Below, one piece after another: positions 16,710-25,100 of a DNA stretch of 41,773 nt. A program made the position numbers and the translations under genes. How positions within the stretch are numbered: the first letter of the stretch is position 1; the number at the start of each line of letters is the position of its first letter. The stretch lies in the NCBI GenBank assembly GCA_023381555.1, contig JAMCRV010000017.1:1-41773 (forward strand), read 5' to 3'. Source of the DNA: Chloroflexota bacterium (GTDB taxonomy: Bacteria; Chloroflexota; UBA4733). The notes beneath the pieces were generated by a model. It did not search any database. It was not told where the DNA came from and saw nothing but the letters and a program-made list of their open reading frames with translations.

Positions 16710-17192
16710 ATGACTGAAGAGCGCCAGGAAAAGCTCACTGCGTACCGCCAGGGCGCACAACAGCTCGTGGCGATGGTGGCCGGCGTTCCCCAGGACGCGT
16801 GGTCGTTCAAGCCGAGCCAGCAAGACTGGAGCATCGCAGAGATCATCGTGCATCTCACCGACCTCGAAGCCAACCACTACGTACGTTTCCGTACGGTGAC
16901 CGTGCGACCAGGTGCGCTGATCCAGGGCGTCGATGCGGATGAGTGGGCGAATGCCCTCCAGTACAGCGTCCAGGATGCGGCAATGCATTTGCAGTTGTTC
17001 ACCTTATTGCGGCAGGCTAACTATGACCTGCTGCGCCGGCTTCCGGACAGCGTGTGGGAGCACCCGCTCGAGCACAGTGAACGCGGCCACATCACCCTGG
17101 AGCAGTTGTTCAATGGCCAGGAGCGGCACATCGCGGCCCACATGGAGCAGATAGAGAAGACGCTCGACGCCTGGCGACAGGCCCGCAGCTAA
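16710..17192 (+). CDS. DinB-superfamily putative metalloenzyme
   Basis: The 160-residue protein fits the DinB/YfiT four-helix bundle. The metal-binding histidine triad is visible: His48 in IIVHLTDLE and His140/His144 in RHIAAHMEQI. The conserved W-S-F-K-P-S-Q-Q-D-W-S-I-A-E-I segment at residues 31-45 is typical. Members use a thiol such as bacillithiol or mycothiol, or are uncharacterised; some are DNA-damage induced in Bacillus. It is transcribed divergently from the LexA-like gene, which may be its regulator. Start follows GGGAGAGG at 8-9 nt. Confidence 0.85.
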   Translation: MTEERQEKLTAYRQGAQQLVAMVAGVPQDAWSFKPSQQDWSIAEIIVHLTDLEANHYVRFRTVTVRPGALIQGVDADEWANALQYSVQDAAMHLQLFTLLRQANYDLLRRLPDSVWEHPLEHSERGHITLEQLFNGQERHIAAHMEQIEKTLDAWRQARS

Positions 17193-17595
17193 TCCTCTCT
17201 CCGAGCCGGCTGTCGGGAGTCTTTGCCGCGCTCTGTAGCCACCCCAGCCTCTGACCTGAGTGACCTCCTCGTTGGGGGTGCGCACCGTTGTGATCTTCAA
17301 GTGTTACGGTCCCACTCTGTGAGAGGGCGTTGACTATACTCAGCAGAGCAAGCAGTCTCTGGTTGCCTCGGTCTGCGGTGTGGAAATCATGCAGAGTGGC
17401 GTAATGGCAGTTGGCGAGAAGGGCAGTATGGCAGCGTATCCGATGCTGCAGGCAACTGTGGACCGGCGCTGCGCTGTCCGGCGCTCCCTACTGCAGATTG
17501 TCGCGGTGTGCTTTCCGCTTTCTCTGGGGCACTGCGAGTTCATTCCGTAGGGCGGCGTGAGTGGGATGGCCGTTGAGAGGGGAGGAGCCGTGTCG
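17193..17595. other. Upstream region of the type III-D operon
   Basis: About 400 bp without a supported gene. It should hold the operon promoter: TTGACT (17330-17335) and TATACT (17335-17340) overlap, so only one can be used, and neither has a good partner. An 8-bp direct repeat CCGGCGCT occurs at 17463-17470 and 17478-17485. No CRISPR repeat units were found. A strong GGGGAGGAG ribosome-binding site ends the region. Confidence 0.4.
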
Positions 17596-18978
17596 ATGCA
17601 AACGCTGGTGTTGCTAGTGGGGGAGAATCCGCTGCCGAACTGGGTGACGCTGCAAGCGCTCACCGAAGTCGAGGAGCTCAAGGACTACCGTCCTGATCAG
17701 GTGGTGCTGCTCCATAGCCCGAAAACCAAGACCATCGCAGAACGCCTCCAAGCGCTTGACAAGAAATGCCGGCAAGAAAGCGTCCCGGAGATACGACTGG
17801 TAGACGTCGGTGCGGCCCGTGAACCAGAAATGATCTATCAGGCTGTGAAAAGGTTAAGGTTAGTAGATGAGGTGGACGGTACCCTTCACCTCAACTATAC
17901 GGGCGGCACAAAGGCGATGTCTGTGACGGCAGCGCTGACGCTACAGCAGCAGCTTGCCGGCAAGAGGTCTGTGCAGTACCTCATCTCTTACCTCGATACT
18001 GACAGCTACTGCCTGCGGATTCTCACCCAGGATGGCTTGCGCAAGCACACCACGGAGGACTTACGTTCGGTCATCCACATGAACCTTGACGATCTCCTCC
18101 AGCTGCACGGGCTCAGGGCCGGTCCCAAGTCTAAGCATAAGCATATTGCTGATGATCCCGAGGCCCGGGAGAAAGTGAAGCGCTTCGCCAGCGAGCTCCT
18201 CGCGCTCGATGAGCCGGCGTGGCCGTCCTGGCAGGACTATGCCGATGTCCTGAAGGACGCGCTTGTCCCGCGTCGTAAGCAACGGCGCGAGGGGAGGCTG
18301 GGTGAGTCAGAGGTGAAGGAGAAAAAGACGCATCTTGCGGAGGATGAGCCGGTACCTCTGCCAGAAGAAGGGGCGGTCCAGCATCTGAGGCCCTCCCTTC
18401 TCGACGTGCTCGGCTTCCCGCCAGATATTGTCGATCCCACACTAAGTCAGCTCTACAGCCTGTTTTGCCCACAGAACCGGGATCACAAGAAGAAGATCGA
18501 CGAAGAGGTCGCCAACTTCGTGGACGGCGTGTGGCTCGAATATTTCATCGAAGCGGAAGTATATGCCCCGCACTCCGGATGGCACCCGCATTGGCACGTT
18601 ACCCGGAGTCTTCACGCGCTGCCGGAGCAGGAACAGAGCGGTCAGCGTCCGGTGGACTTTGAGACGGATGTGCTGGTCCTGGCTGGCTACCAGCTCATCG
18701 TGCTCTCGTGCACTACTGAGCAGGAGGACCGATCCTTGCTGAAGAGCAAGGGCTTCGAGGTCCTCCATCGCGCGCGCCAGCTCGGCGGCGGTGAGACACG
18801 CGCGATTCTCGTGTGTCTCGAGAATGAGAACAGCTGCCGGGACCTGGAGAGCGACCTCAACGGTGCCCTGTTCAGCGGCGCGGACAGGCCGCCGCTCCGT
18901 GTCTGGGGCAAGAGGGAAGTCCAAGAGTTTGCCAGCTACTGGCAGCAGTACCTTCGTGAATTGGGGCTCAACGTATGA
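17596..18978 (+). CDS. CARF-domain PD-(D/E)xK protein of the Can2/Card1 type, E-x-K motif missing
   Basis: The N-terminal third is a CARF domain, the sensor of cyclic oligoadenylate made by Cas10: strand VLLVGENPLPN at the start and the ligand-binding TGGTKAMS at residues 102-109. A charged linker (about 180-260) leads to a C-terminal restriction-endonuclease-like domain with GVWLEYF (Glu315) and FETDVLVLAG (Asp358), as in Card1/Can2 and DUF1887 proteins. The next strand, which should carry E-x-K (usually IECKT), reads VLSCTT at 369-374, so both catalytic residues are absent. Start is the ATG at 17596 after GGGGAGGAG; a GTG two codons earlier is possible. The stop overlaps the cas10 start. 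Cleavage activity is therefore doubtful; ligand binding is expected. 460 residues. Confidence 0.85.
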   Translation: MQTLVLLVGENPLPNWVTLQALTEVEELKDYRPDQVVLLHSPKTKTIAERLQALDKKCRQESVPEIRLVDVGAAREPEMIYQAVKRLRLVDEVDGTLHLNYTGGTKAMSVTAALTLQQQLAGKRSVQYLISYLDTDSYCLRILTQDGLRKHTTEDLRSVIHMNLDDLLQLHGLRAGPKSKHKHIADDPEAREKVKRFASELLALDEPAWPSWQDYADVLKDALVPRRKQRREGRLGESEVKEKKTHLAEDEPVPLPEEGAVQHLRPSLLDVLGFPPDIVDPTLSQLYSLFCPQNRDHKKKIDEEVANFVDGVWLEYFIEAEVYAPHSGWHPHWHVTRSLHALPEQEQSGQRPVDFETDVLVLAGYQLIVLSCTTEQEDRSLLKSKGFEVLHRARQLGGGETRAILVCLENENSCRDLESDLNGALFSGADRPPLRVWGKREVQEFASYWQQYLRELGLNV

Positions 18979-20603
18979 CCGGACAGCTCTGTCTCACGCT
19001 CGTCGATACAAGCAGCATTCAGCACTACATCTTTGGCTCCAACCGCCTCAAGGAGAATGCTGGCGGCTCGGAGGTCGTGCGTTGGGTGACGGATGATGCT
19101 CTCCGCCAGGCGTGCGAGTACGTGTGTGGACAGGCGGTAGCCTGGCGCACGGTGATGGACGCACCCCAGGCGCCAGCGCTACTGCAGGATGGCCCAGAGC
19201 AGGCTACCCTGCTCTTTGCCGCGGCTGGCAATGCCGCGCTCCTCTTCCGCTCTCGCGAAGTCGCCCGGCAGGTGATCACGGTCTGGTCGAGGCAGCTCCT
19301 TGTCCAAGCGCCAGGACTGCGGGTCGCGGTCGTCCACGAGCTATTTTCTCCTGGTGAGCTCGGTAAGCAGTGGCGGCGAGCCCGCCAGCGTCTCACAAAG
19401 GCGAAGGAAGCGCCGCCCCCGGCAGGACCGCTCCAGGGCATCTCGCTCACGCGCAGCTGTCCGAACACGGGAATGGCAGCCGCGGGCACTGATCACCGGC
19501 TGGTTAGCTCCGACATCACTGATGGTCGGCCTATCCCCGTGCAGCGAGCGAGCCGGGCGCTGTCGCCGGTGGCGGCGTGCCGGCTGGATTGCGCTCGGGC
19601 AGCGACCAGACGGCTGAAGGAGGAGTTCCGTGACATCCTGGGAGATCATTTCGCCTTCCCCGATCGCGCGGAGGACTTGGGGCAGCGGGAGGAAGAGAAC
19701 TACCTGGCGGTGGTGCACGCTGATGGGAATGGCCTCGGGAAGCGCTTCGCCAGCCTCCTCGCAGAAGATGCAGGAGATGATGGTCTGCTGGTGGAACGGA
19801 TCCAGCAGTTCGTGCGCGACGTGCAGGGCGCCAGCGCGAAGGCACTGCGTGCCGTCATCTCCGCACTGGTGCACGACTATGACAGTCTCGTGGAGAAGAA
19901 GCGTCTACGAAAGTGCGAGAAATCCGGAGAATGGCTGCCCATCCGCCCGCTCGTCTTCGGCGGCGATGATGTGACCTTCGTCTGCCACGGTTGCCTGGGC
20001 TTGAGTCTCGCCGCGCGCTATCTGCAGGCCTTCGCCAGCGAGAAGGATTCCAACGGCACGCCGTTCTCGGCCTGCGCCGGCGTGACCATTGCGCACGCGA
20101 AGGCGCCGTTTGCCCGTGCCTACGGGCTGGCAGAAGAGCTGTGCCGCTCGGCGAAGGCCAGGAATGCTGCGGTAGACGGACCACCGGCCAGCTGGCTCGA
20201 TGCCCATCTTGCCATCGATGGATTGGAGCTGCCCTTGCACGAGATTCGTGCCGCCCGCGTCATGCCGCGAGACGTGGGAGAGTGCGCTCTCGATGGGCGG
20301 CCTTGGCAGGTCGTTCCCGACGAAGGCGAGAGCCCGAGCTGGTCCGCTGTGCAGCGGGCGATGCGTTGTTTCTCCGAGGAGAAGTGGCCACGCTCGGTGA
20401 TACGGGGGTTGGTCCATGCGTTCACCGTCAGTGAGAGTGCCGTTGCGATGATGCTCGCTCAGCAACGGCTGCGCAACCGTCCGCTCGATGGCGCCTACGT
20501 GGATGGAACCTCGCCCAGGCTGCAGGTGGATTCTTCTGGCCGCACGTTCGTACCGCTGTTTGATGCCCTGGAGCTCTACGAGTACTGCTGGGAGGTCTCT
20601 TGA
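18975..20603 (+). CDS. cas10: Cas10 with intact GGDD cyclase motif and no HD domain
   Basis: The large subunit of the type III effector, 542 residues and therefore short for Cas10. It opens directly with the first Palm-like domain (DTSSIQHYIFGSNRLKENAGGSE, residues 11-33), so the N-terminal HD nuclease domain is absent. The second Palm domain has HADGNGLGKRF (Asp250) and the catalytic FGGDDVTF (GGDD at residues 329-332), needed to make cyclic oligoadenylate. The treble-clef zinc site seen in many homologues is reduced to SCPNTG (around residue 161). The C-terminus is helical as expected. Overlaps at both ends (ATGA and TGATG) couple it to its neighbours. Identity as Cas10 is firm; loss of DNase activity is inferred from the missing HD domain. 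Confidence 0.92.
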   Translation: MTGQLCLTLVDTSSIQHYIFGSNRLKENAGGSEVVRWVTDDALRQACEYVCGQAVAWRTVMDAPQAPALLQDGPEQATLLFAAAGNAALLFRSREVARQVITVWSRQLLVQAPGLRVAVVHELFSPGELGKQWRRARQRLTKAKEAPPPAGPLQGISLTRSCPNTGMAAAGTDHRLVSSDITDGRPIPVQRASRALSPVAACRLDCARAATRRLKEEFRDILGDHFAFPDRAEDLGQREEENYLAVVHADGNGLGKRFASLLAEDAGDDGLLVERIQQFVRDVQGASAKALRAVISALVHDYDSLVEKKRLRKCEKSGEWLPIRPLVFGGDDVTFVCHGCLGLSLAARYLQAFASEKDSNGTPFSACAGVTIAHAKAPFARAYGLAEELCRSAKARNAAVDGPPASWLDAHLAIDGLELPLHEIRAARVMPRDVGECALDGRPWQVVPDEGESPSWSAVQRAMRCFSEEKWPRSVIRGLVHAFTVSESAVAMMLAQQRLRNRPLDGAYVDGTSPRLQVDSSGRTFVPLFDALELYEYCWEVS

Positions 20604-21313
20604 TGAACTGTATCTTGACGGTTGAGCTACTCTCGGAAGCGGCGGTTGGCATGGGGAGCGGAAGTGCCGAAGTCGACCGAGAGGTCCCCATCGACCACCG
20701 TGGCTTGCCCGTGATTGCAGGAAGAAGACTGAAGGGACTCCTGCGCGAAGCCACGCTTGAGGTCTGGGAGGCATTGCTGCAGGCGCGCGGTGTGGCCTGG
20801 ACTAGCGAGCATCTTCTCTCAGCAGATGTGCTGTATGGCACAGCAGCGCGTCCCGGTCTCGTTGTCGTGGGGTCTGCCCAGCTCGTGGCCGTCGTCGATC
20901 CGAATAGCCGGGTGTCGAGTGTGGAGAGTCTGGACTCTTGGGTCACTTACCTTGAGCACGAGGGCGGGACGCTGTGGCAGCGCCTGGCGCTCGATGCGTT
21001 CACTTCCGTACGCTCGCAGACCGCCATCGATCCGGAGAGTGGAGCGGCGCGTGACAACACTTTACGCAGCACCCGCGTATTGCGACGCAATCTGCGCTTC
21101 CAGGCTCCGATCACACTCTCTGATGATGAAGGGGATGATAACCGCAGTGAGCGGACGCTAGCGCTGGCAGCCGCTGCGCTGCAGCGCTTAGGAACCTCGC
21201 GTAACCGCGGCTTCGGCCGCGCTAAAGCAGGGCTCTGGAAAGGTCGCGAAAACCTCACTGAACGGCAGCTTCGATGGCTAGATGGCGTAGCACGGAGAGG
21301 TGTAGCGCGGTGA
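20603..21313 (+). CDS. Cas7-family (Csm3-like) RAMP protein, single domain
   Basis: A 236-residue RAMP (RRM-fold) backbone subunit. The N-terminal part shows AAVGMGSGSAEVD followed by PVIAGRRLKGLLREA (about residues 32-46), the pattern of Csm3; the aspartate at residue 25 is at the position of the catalytic Asp of Csm3, so it should cut target RNA. The C-terminal glycine-rich loop is TSRNRGFGRAK (about residues 196-206). The start codon overlaps the cas10 stop (TGATG). In type III-D loci this is one of several Cas7 units that line the crRNA. The next gene begins at its last codons, GTGA. Confidence 0.88.
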   Translation: MNCILTVELLSEAAVGMGSGSAEVDREVPIDHRGLPVIAGRRLKGLLREATLEVWEALLQARGVAWTSEHLLSADVLYGTAARPGLVVVGSAQLVAVVDPNSRVSSVESLDSWVTYLEHEGGTLWQRLALDAFTSVRSQTAIDPESGAARDNTLRSTRVLRRNLRFQAPITLSDDEGDDNRSERTLALAAAALQRLGTSRNRGFGRAKAGLWKGRENLTERQLRWLDGVARRGVAR

Positions 21314-23016
21314 ACAGCGCGTCTCTGTTCTGTCTACCTTACCGGCTACGGCTCGACGCGCCAGCACTCGTCTCGGGGGTGACCGGAGATCCCAACACCG
21401 TCAGCGGCGAGCGCTACATTCCGGGGGCGAGTATCTGGGGCGCTTGCGCGACGGAGTGGATCTTCCGGAAGAGGCTAGGGACACAGGCGCATGCCGATGC
21501 CGGCTTCGCCCGGCTGTTCCTCCGGGGTGCGCTGCAGTTTCTCAATGCCTACCCGCAGCTGGAGGATGATGCAGAGCGCTCCTTGCCGCTGCCGTTATCA
21601 CTCCGCAAACCGAAGCACGGCATAGACGGCTGGGTGGACCTGGCTGCCTGCTATGAGGATGATGAGGACGCGGATAGCGAGCTGGAAGGAGCCGGGGTCC
21701 GCGTCGAGGGCTTTGGCCGGCTCCGGCTCTCTGGCGAAGACGGCAGCGACCGCGGTGTTGGTGTACAGGCGGCGATGCGCGCCCGGCTCGTCACGCACAT
21801 CGCCCGTTCCGATCGCCTTCTCGCCCGCCCCACAGCAGAGGACGGGGCCTTGTTCACCTACAGCGCGCTCGACGGCGGCCAGGAGTTTCGCGGATTCGTG
21901 CTGGGTGCGCAGCACGACCTCGAGCTGCTCCGGCAGGTGCTGTTTGATGAGGAGGACCGCCTCATGCTGCGGATCGGGCGTTCGCGCTCGGCGGAGTATG
22001 GCGGTCAGGCGCGCCTGACCCCTGGCGCTGTCAGCGAATACACGGGTGAGATTGAAGAGAGCGAGACCCAGGAGCGGGATGAAGGGCTCGTGTTGACCCT
22101 GACCGCTCCTCTCATCCCACCGCCGGGAGTACGGGAGAGCGGTAGGCTGGTGTTTCCGATCGAACAGCTCGCCAGGCTGCTCCAGGCTGCCGGCGTGCGT
22201 GTGCAGGGCGAAGCCTTGTCCAAGGTCCGCCCGTGGGTCCGCACGGTGACTGTTGGCGGCTTTTCCGGGGTCTGGAAGTTGCCGCGGCCTCAAGAAGAGG
22301 CGCTAGCCGCTGGGAGCGTGTTCCTGTTCCCGCAGCTCCAGATGGATCAAGGCCAGCGTGCCAGCGTTCAGCGCCACGCACTTGGCCAGCGCACGGCGGA
22401 GGGATTCGGCCGTTTTGTGCTCAGCTGGCACGGTCAGGTGGTCCACTACCGTGTGGAGAGCCACCAGCCGCGTAGGCCTCCGAGTCAGCCGGGAGGCGAG
22501 GTCCCGGAGGTGCTCCGCGGGGTGGTGTTGGAGATGGCGCGGACGTGGGCCCGTGAACGTGTGCGATCCAAGGCCCTCGAAGGGCCTGCCCTGCAGCGCT
22601 ATCGTGAGATGACTGCCGCGCACGCGAAGGCCATCCTGGCGCTGCTCGATGACTACTCAGCGAAGCGGGACGGAGCCATCCGCCGGCAGCTTGAAGAATG
22701 GCAAGAAAGGCTGAGGCAGGGTGGGAAGGCCGTGCCGAGGCTGATCACTGACCTCCTCGAGAAGTTCGATCAACCGTTCAGTACGTGGTCTGCACCCGTG
22801 ACAACAACCCTGGGCGTGGTGAGCACCGATCTTCCCCAAGAGCTGCGGCAGCTTCTCACAGCGATCGATAGGCGGGACGTGCTCGAGCAGGAGGATATGG
22901 TACGTACCCTGTTGATGCTGTACTACCGCACCCTCTGCGAGGAAATCTACCGGAGATGTAAGACAGAGAAGCGGAGCCAGTCTGTCCTTCGAGGAGTAGA
23001 GGAGCTGGATCGATGA
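21310..23016 (+). CDS. csx10: Type III-D RAMP protein Csx10 with a helical C-terminal extension
   Basis: Csx10 is the Cas5-like subunit of type III-D complexes, expected to hold the 5' handle of the crRNA. The 568-residue protein has the first RAMP motif GERYIPGASIWGA (about residues 33-45), an acidic insertion (YEDDEDADSELEG), a second RAMP-like unit and the glycine-rich loop RTAEGFGRF near residue 362. The final about 170 residues (from LRGVVLEMART) are strongly helical and contain no RAMP motif. No separate small subunit (Cas11) gene exists in the operon, so this extension may be a fused Cas11. The start is the GTG at 21310, behind GGAGAGG and overlapping the cas7 stop. It is well placed in order and sequence as Csx10. 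Confidence 0.85.
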   Translation: MNSASLFCLPYRLRLDAPALVSGVTGDPNTVSGERYIPGASIWGACATEWIFRKRLGTQAHADAGFARLFLRGALQFLNAYPQLEDDAERSLPLPLSLRKPKHGIDGWVDLAACYEDDEDADSELEGAGVRVEGFGRLRLSGEDGSDRGVGVQAAMRARLVTHIARSDRLLARPTAEDGALFTYSALDGGQEFRGFVLGAQHDLELLRQVLFDEEDRLMLRIGRSRSAEYGGQARLTPGAVSEYTGEIEESETQERDEGLVLTLTAPLIPPPGVRESGRLVFPIEQLARLLQAAGVRVQGEALSKVRPWVRTVTVGGFSGVWKLPRPQEEALAAGSVFLFPQLQMDQGQRASVQRHALGQRTAEGFGRFVLSWHGQVVHYRVESHQPRRPPSQPGGEVPEVLRGVVLEMARTWARERVRSKALEGPALQRYREMTAAHAKAILALLDDYSAKRDGAIRRQLEEWQERLRQGGKAVPRLITDLLEKFDQPFSTWSAPVTTTLGVVSTDLPQELRQLLTAIDRRDVLEQEDMVRTLLMLYYRTLCEEIYRRCKTEKRSQSVLRGVEELDR

Positions 23017-24494
23017 CGAGCTCTTCCCCACAGACACCGCGACTACCACTGCCCGCATCCGCCGTCACCGAGCGGATCGTGGCCGTCGGCACACTGGAGC
23101 TCATCTCTGCGGCCCATCTGGGGGGTGGAGAAGGCGACAGCACGGACGCGCAGCTATTGCGTGACGGCAACGGAGCCCTCTTTATTCCGGGATCATCGCT
23201 GGCTGGGGCGATGCGGTCCTTTCTCAGAGAGCGGCAGACGTCACCTGAGGTGCTGCCATGGCTCTTCGGGGGTGCTGAGCGTGACACGGGAGCGCTCAGC
23301 ACCCTCATCGTGGATGACGCCTACCTGGTGGAAGGAAAACCGGCGACCACGACCGTGCGAGACGGTGTGCGGATCTCCCTGGGAACCGGGACAGCAGCGG
23401 ATAGCGGCAAGTTCGACTACGAGGTGATCGAGCCGCCGGCCGCGTTTCAGCTGCGCTTCGAGCTCGTGCTGCGCCGGCAGCACGAGGAGCGTGCAGTCGA
23501 ACTGGTACGCCTCTTCAACGCGCTCCTCGATGCTTTCTCAGGAGGTGACCTCCCTCTTGGTGCGCACACGCGGCGCGGACTGGGGCGCTGCCATGTCGAA
23601 GACTGGCGTGTCGCCGAGCGGCGCTTCGCGGAGCTCTCCAATGTGGTGGCTTGGCTGCAGCAGACTAGTCCAGCAGAGCAGGCGCCTGTGCGAGCTCGTG
23701 GAGCGCATCCTGGTGACGCCATTCCACCGCCGCAGCTGCCCTTGCTCGAGATCACGGCGAGACTGAGCTTGCGCACGGCAGTACTCGTGCGTTCTACGCC
23801 TCCGTGGTCCCCGGAGAGTCCTGACGCCGTCCAGCTCCGGTCGGGAGACAAGCCTGTGGTGCCCGGCACAAGCCTGGCAGGCGTGCTGCGCCATCGGGCG
23901 GAGCGTATCGTGCGAACACTGGGTGCGAGTGAAGAACGAGGCTGCGACCTCATCGAAGGCATGTTCGGCCCGGGTTTCCGCGGGGGCGCGCCCCCGCGGG
24001 AGCACCGGCGGTCGCGACTGCTCGTAGCTGATGCTCCCATCGATGGAGAGCAAGAGAAAGGCAAACAGCCGCCAGAAGAGGTGCAGACGCGCATTGCCAT
24101 CGATCGCCTCACCGGCGGAGTGCTCGGAACGGCGCTACTCCAAGAGCAGCCAGCCTGGCCGGATGGGAACGGTGGAAGAGCCCTGGAGCTGTTGCTACAG
24201 CTCGTAACTCCTGGCGACGACCAGCCGCGCCGCGAGGCAGAATGCGGATTGCTCCTTCTCCTACTGCGCGACCTCTGCACCGGCGATCTCGCTGTGGGCG
24301 GCGCTCAGGCGGTAGGCAGAGGCATCCTCCGGGGAGAGGAAGGCACGGTGTGCTGGCGTGCTAGGCCCCCGCACGCCAAGTCGTGGCACTGGCGCCGGTC
24401 AGGAGAAGCCGTCGAGATCACCCGGGGTGATCCGGCGCAGTGGAACGAGTGGGCGCGTGCCCTTGTCGCGTGGCTCACCGCAAGAAGAGGGTAA
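23013..24494 (+). CDS. Double Cas7 protein (Cas7-2x-like)
   Basis: Two Csm3-like RAMP domains are fused in 493 residues. The first (about 20-205) has LGGGEGDSTDAQL, FIPGSSLAGAMR and the glycine loop TRRGLGR at 185-191; the second (about 240-480) has SPDAVQL, VVPGTSLAGVLR and the loop AVGRGILR. Asp45 and Asp270 occupy the catalytic position of Csm3, so both domains are predicted to cleave target RNA. Fusion of two Cas7 units matches the Cas7-2x subunit described for the Synechocystis III-D variant. The ATG overlaps the csx10 stop, and csx19 abuts directly after its stop codon. A 22-bp palindrome is embedded at 23978-23999. Confidence 0.87.
   Translation: MTSSSPQTPRLPLPASAVTERIVAVGTLELISAAHLGGGEGDSTDAQLLRDGNGALFIPGSSLAGAMRSFLRERQTSPEVLPWLFGGAERDTGALSTLIVDDAYLVEGKPATTTVRDGVRISLGTGTAADSGKFDYEVIEPPAAFQLRFELVLRRQHEERAVELVRLFNALLDAFSGGDLPLGAHTRRGLGRCHVEDWRVAERRFAELSNVVAWLQQTSPAEQAPVRARGAHPGDAIPPPQLPLLEITARLSLRTAVLVRSTPPWSPESPDAVQLRSGDKPVVPGTSLAGVLRHRAERIVRTLGASEERGCDLIEGMFGPGFRGGAPPREHRRSRLLVADAPIDGEQEKGKQPPEEVQTRIAIDRLTGGVLGTALLQEQPAWPDGNGGRALELLLQLVTPGDDQPRREAECGLLLLLLRDLCTGDLAVGGAQAVGRGILRGEEGTVCWRARPPHAKSWHWRRSGEAVEITRGDPAQWNEWARALVAWLTARRG
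23978..23999. repeat. Perfect 22-bp GC palindrome inside cas7-2x
   Basis: The first 11 bases (CCGCGGGGGCG) are followed immediately by their reverse complement, with no loop. It codes for a FRGGAPPRE loop between strands in the second Cas7 domain. It could form a cruciform or RNA hairpin, or simply reflect Gly/Ala/Pro codons in GC-rich DNA. Confidence 0.7.
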
Positions 24495-25100
24495 ATGATG
24501 GCTGCAACAGAAGATTCCGGCAGCGGTGTGCTGATGACGGTACAGAGCTGGCACGAGCCGGTGGAGACTACGACGTTTTCTGATCCCGCAGCACTTGACG
24601 AGTGGCTCAGCGCACGAGCAGCAGCTCTCGGTACAGACCCCTGCCCGCTCGTTGCCTGGTGTGACCATCGTGTGCTGATCGGGCTCGTCACGGAGGCGGG
24701 CGTACACACGGCTGAGCCGCTGGAGCCGCGCTTCCTCACTTCACTGCGGCTCTTCAACCGCACAGGCGAGCTGTCGCTCTGGCGTGAGGCAGGCGAGCAG
24801 TTCCTAGGTCGTTTGCGCTGGGATGGCCAGGGTGACGTACTCGACGTGCTTGAGCAGCGCCAGAGCCTGTGGGGTACCCGCATCGAGCCATTGATGCCCG
24901 GATGGCTTCGAGTGAGCGAGGAACGAGGGACGCAATTTGCCGTGCCGTTTGCCGTGAGAGAAGACGACCTACCGCTCTGCCTCCGGGTGCGCAGCTACTT
25001 GAAGGCGGACGAGGATGGCCTGGTCGGAGTGATGGATAGCCGGTTGTGCGCCTTTGAGACGTGGGCAGGACGTCCTGTGAAAGGGAGTGCGCGGTCATGA
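24495..25100 (+). CDS. csx19: Type III-D CRISPR-associated protein Csx19
   Basis: The 201-residue protein matches the Csx19 family, a marker of subtype III-D whose exact function is not settled. Recognisable features are the aromatic N-terminal part with VAWCDHRVLIG, the central SLRLFNRTGELSLWR block (about residues 93-107) followed by FLGRLRWDG, then LEQRQSLWGTR, ERGTQFAVPF and, near the end, VRSYLKADEDGLVGVMDSRL. It has no obvious catalytic motif. It starts immediately after the cas7-2x stop and its last codons overlap the next cas7 gene (ATGA). The order csx10, cas7-2x, csx19, large cas7 supports the subtype call. Confidence 0.85.
   Translation: MMAATEDSGSGVLMTVQSWHEPVETTTFSDPAALDEWLSARAAALGTDPCPLVAWCDHRVLIGLVTEAGVHTAEPLEPRFLTSLRLFNRTGELSLWREAGEQFLGRLRWDGQGDVLDVLEQRQSLWGTRIEPLMPGWLRVSEERGTQFAVPFAVREDDLPLCLRVRSYLKADEDGLVGVMDSRLCAFETWAGRPVKGSARS

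Noticed and set aside
17193-17595. Possible CRISPR array or leader upstream of the cas genes
   Set aside because: No repeat of 25-40 nt recurs at regular spacing here or in the other intergenic regions; only an 8-bp repeat occurs twice.
17596-18978. CARF protein as an active Card1/Can2 nuclease
   Set aside because: The E-x-K pair required for catalysis is replaced by S-x-T; only the sensor part and two earlier residues are conserved.
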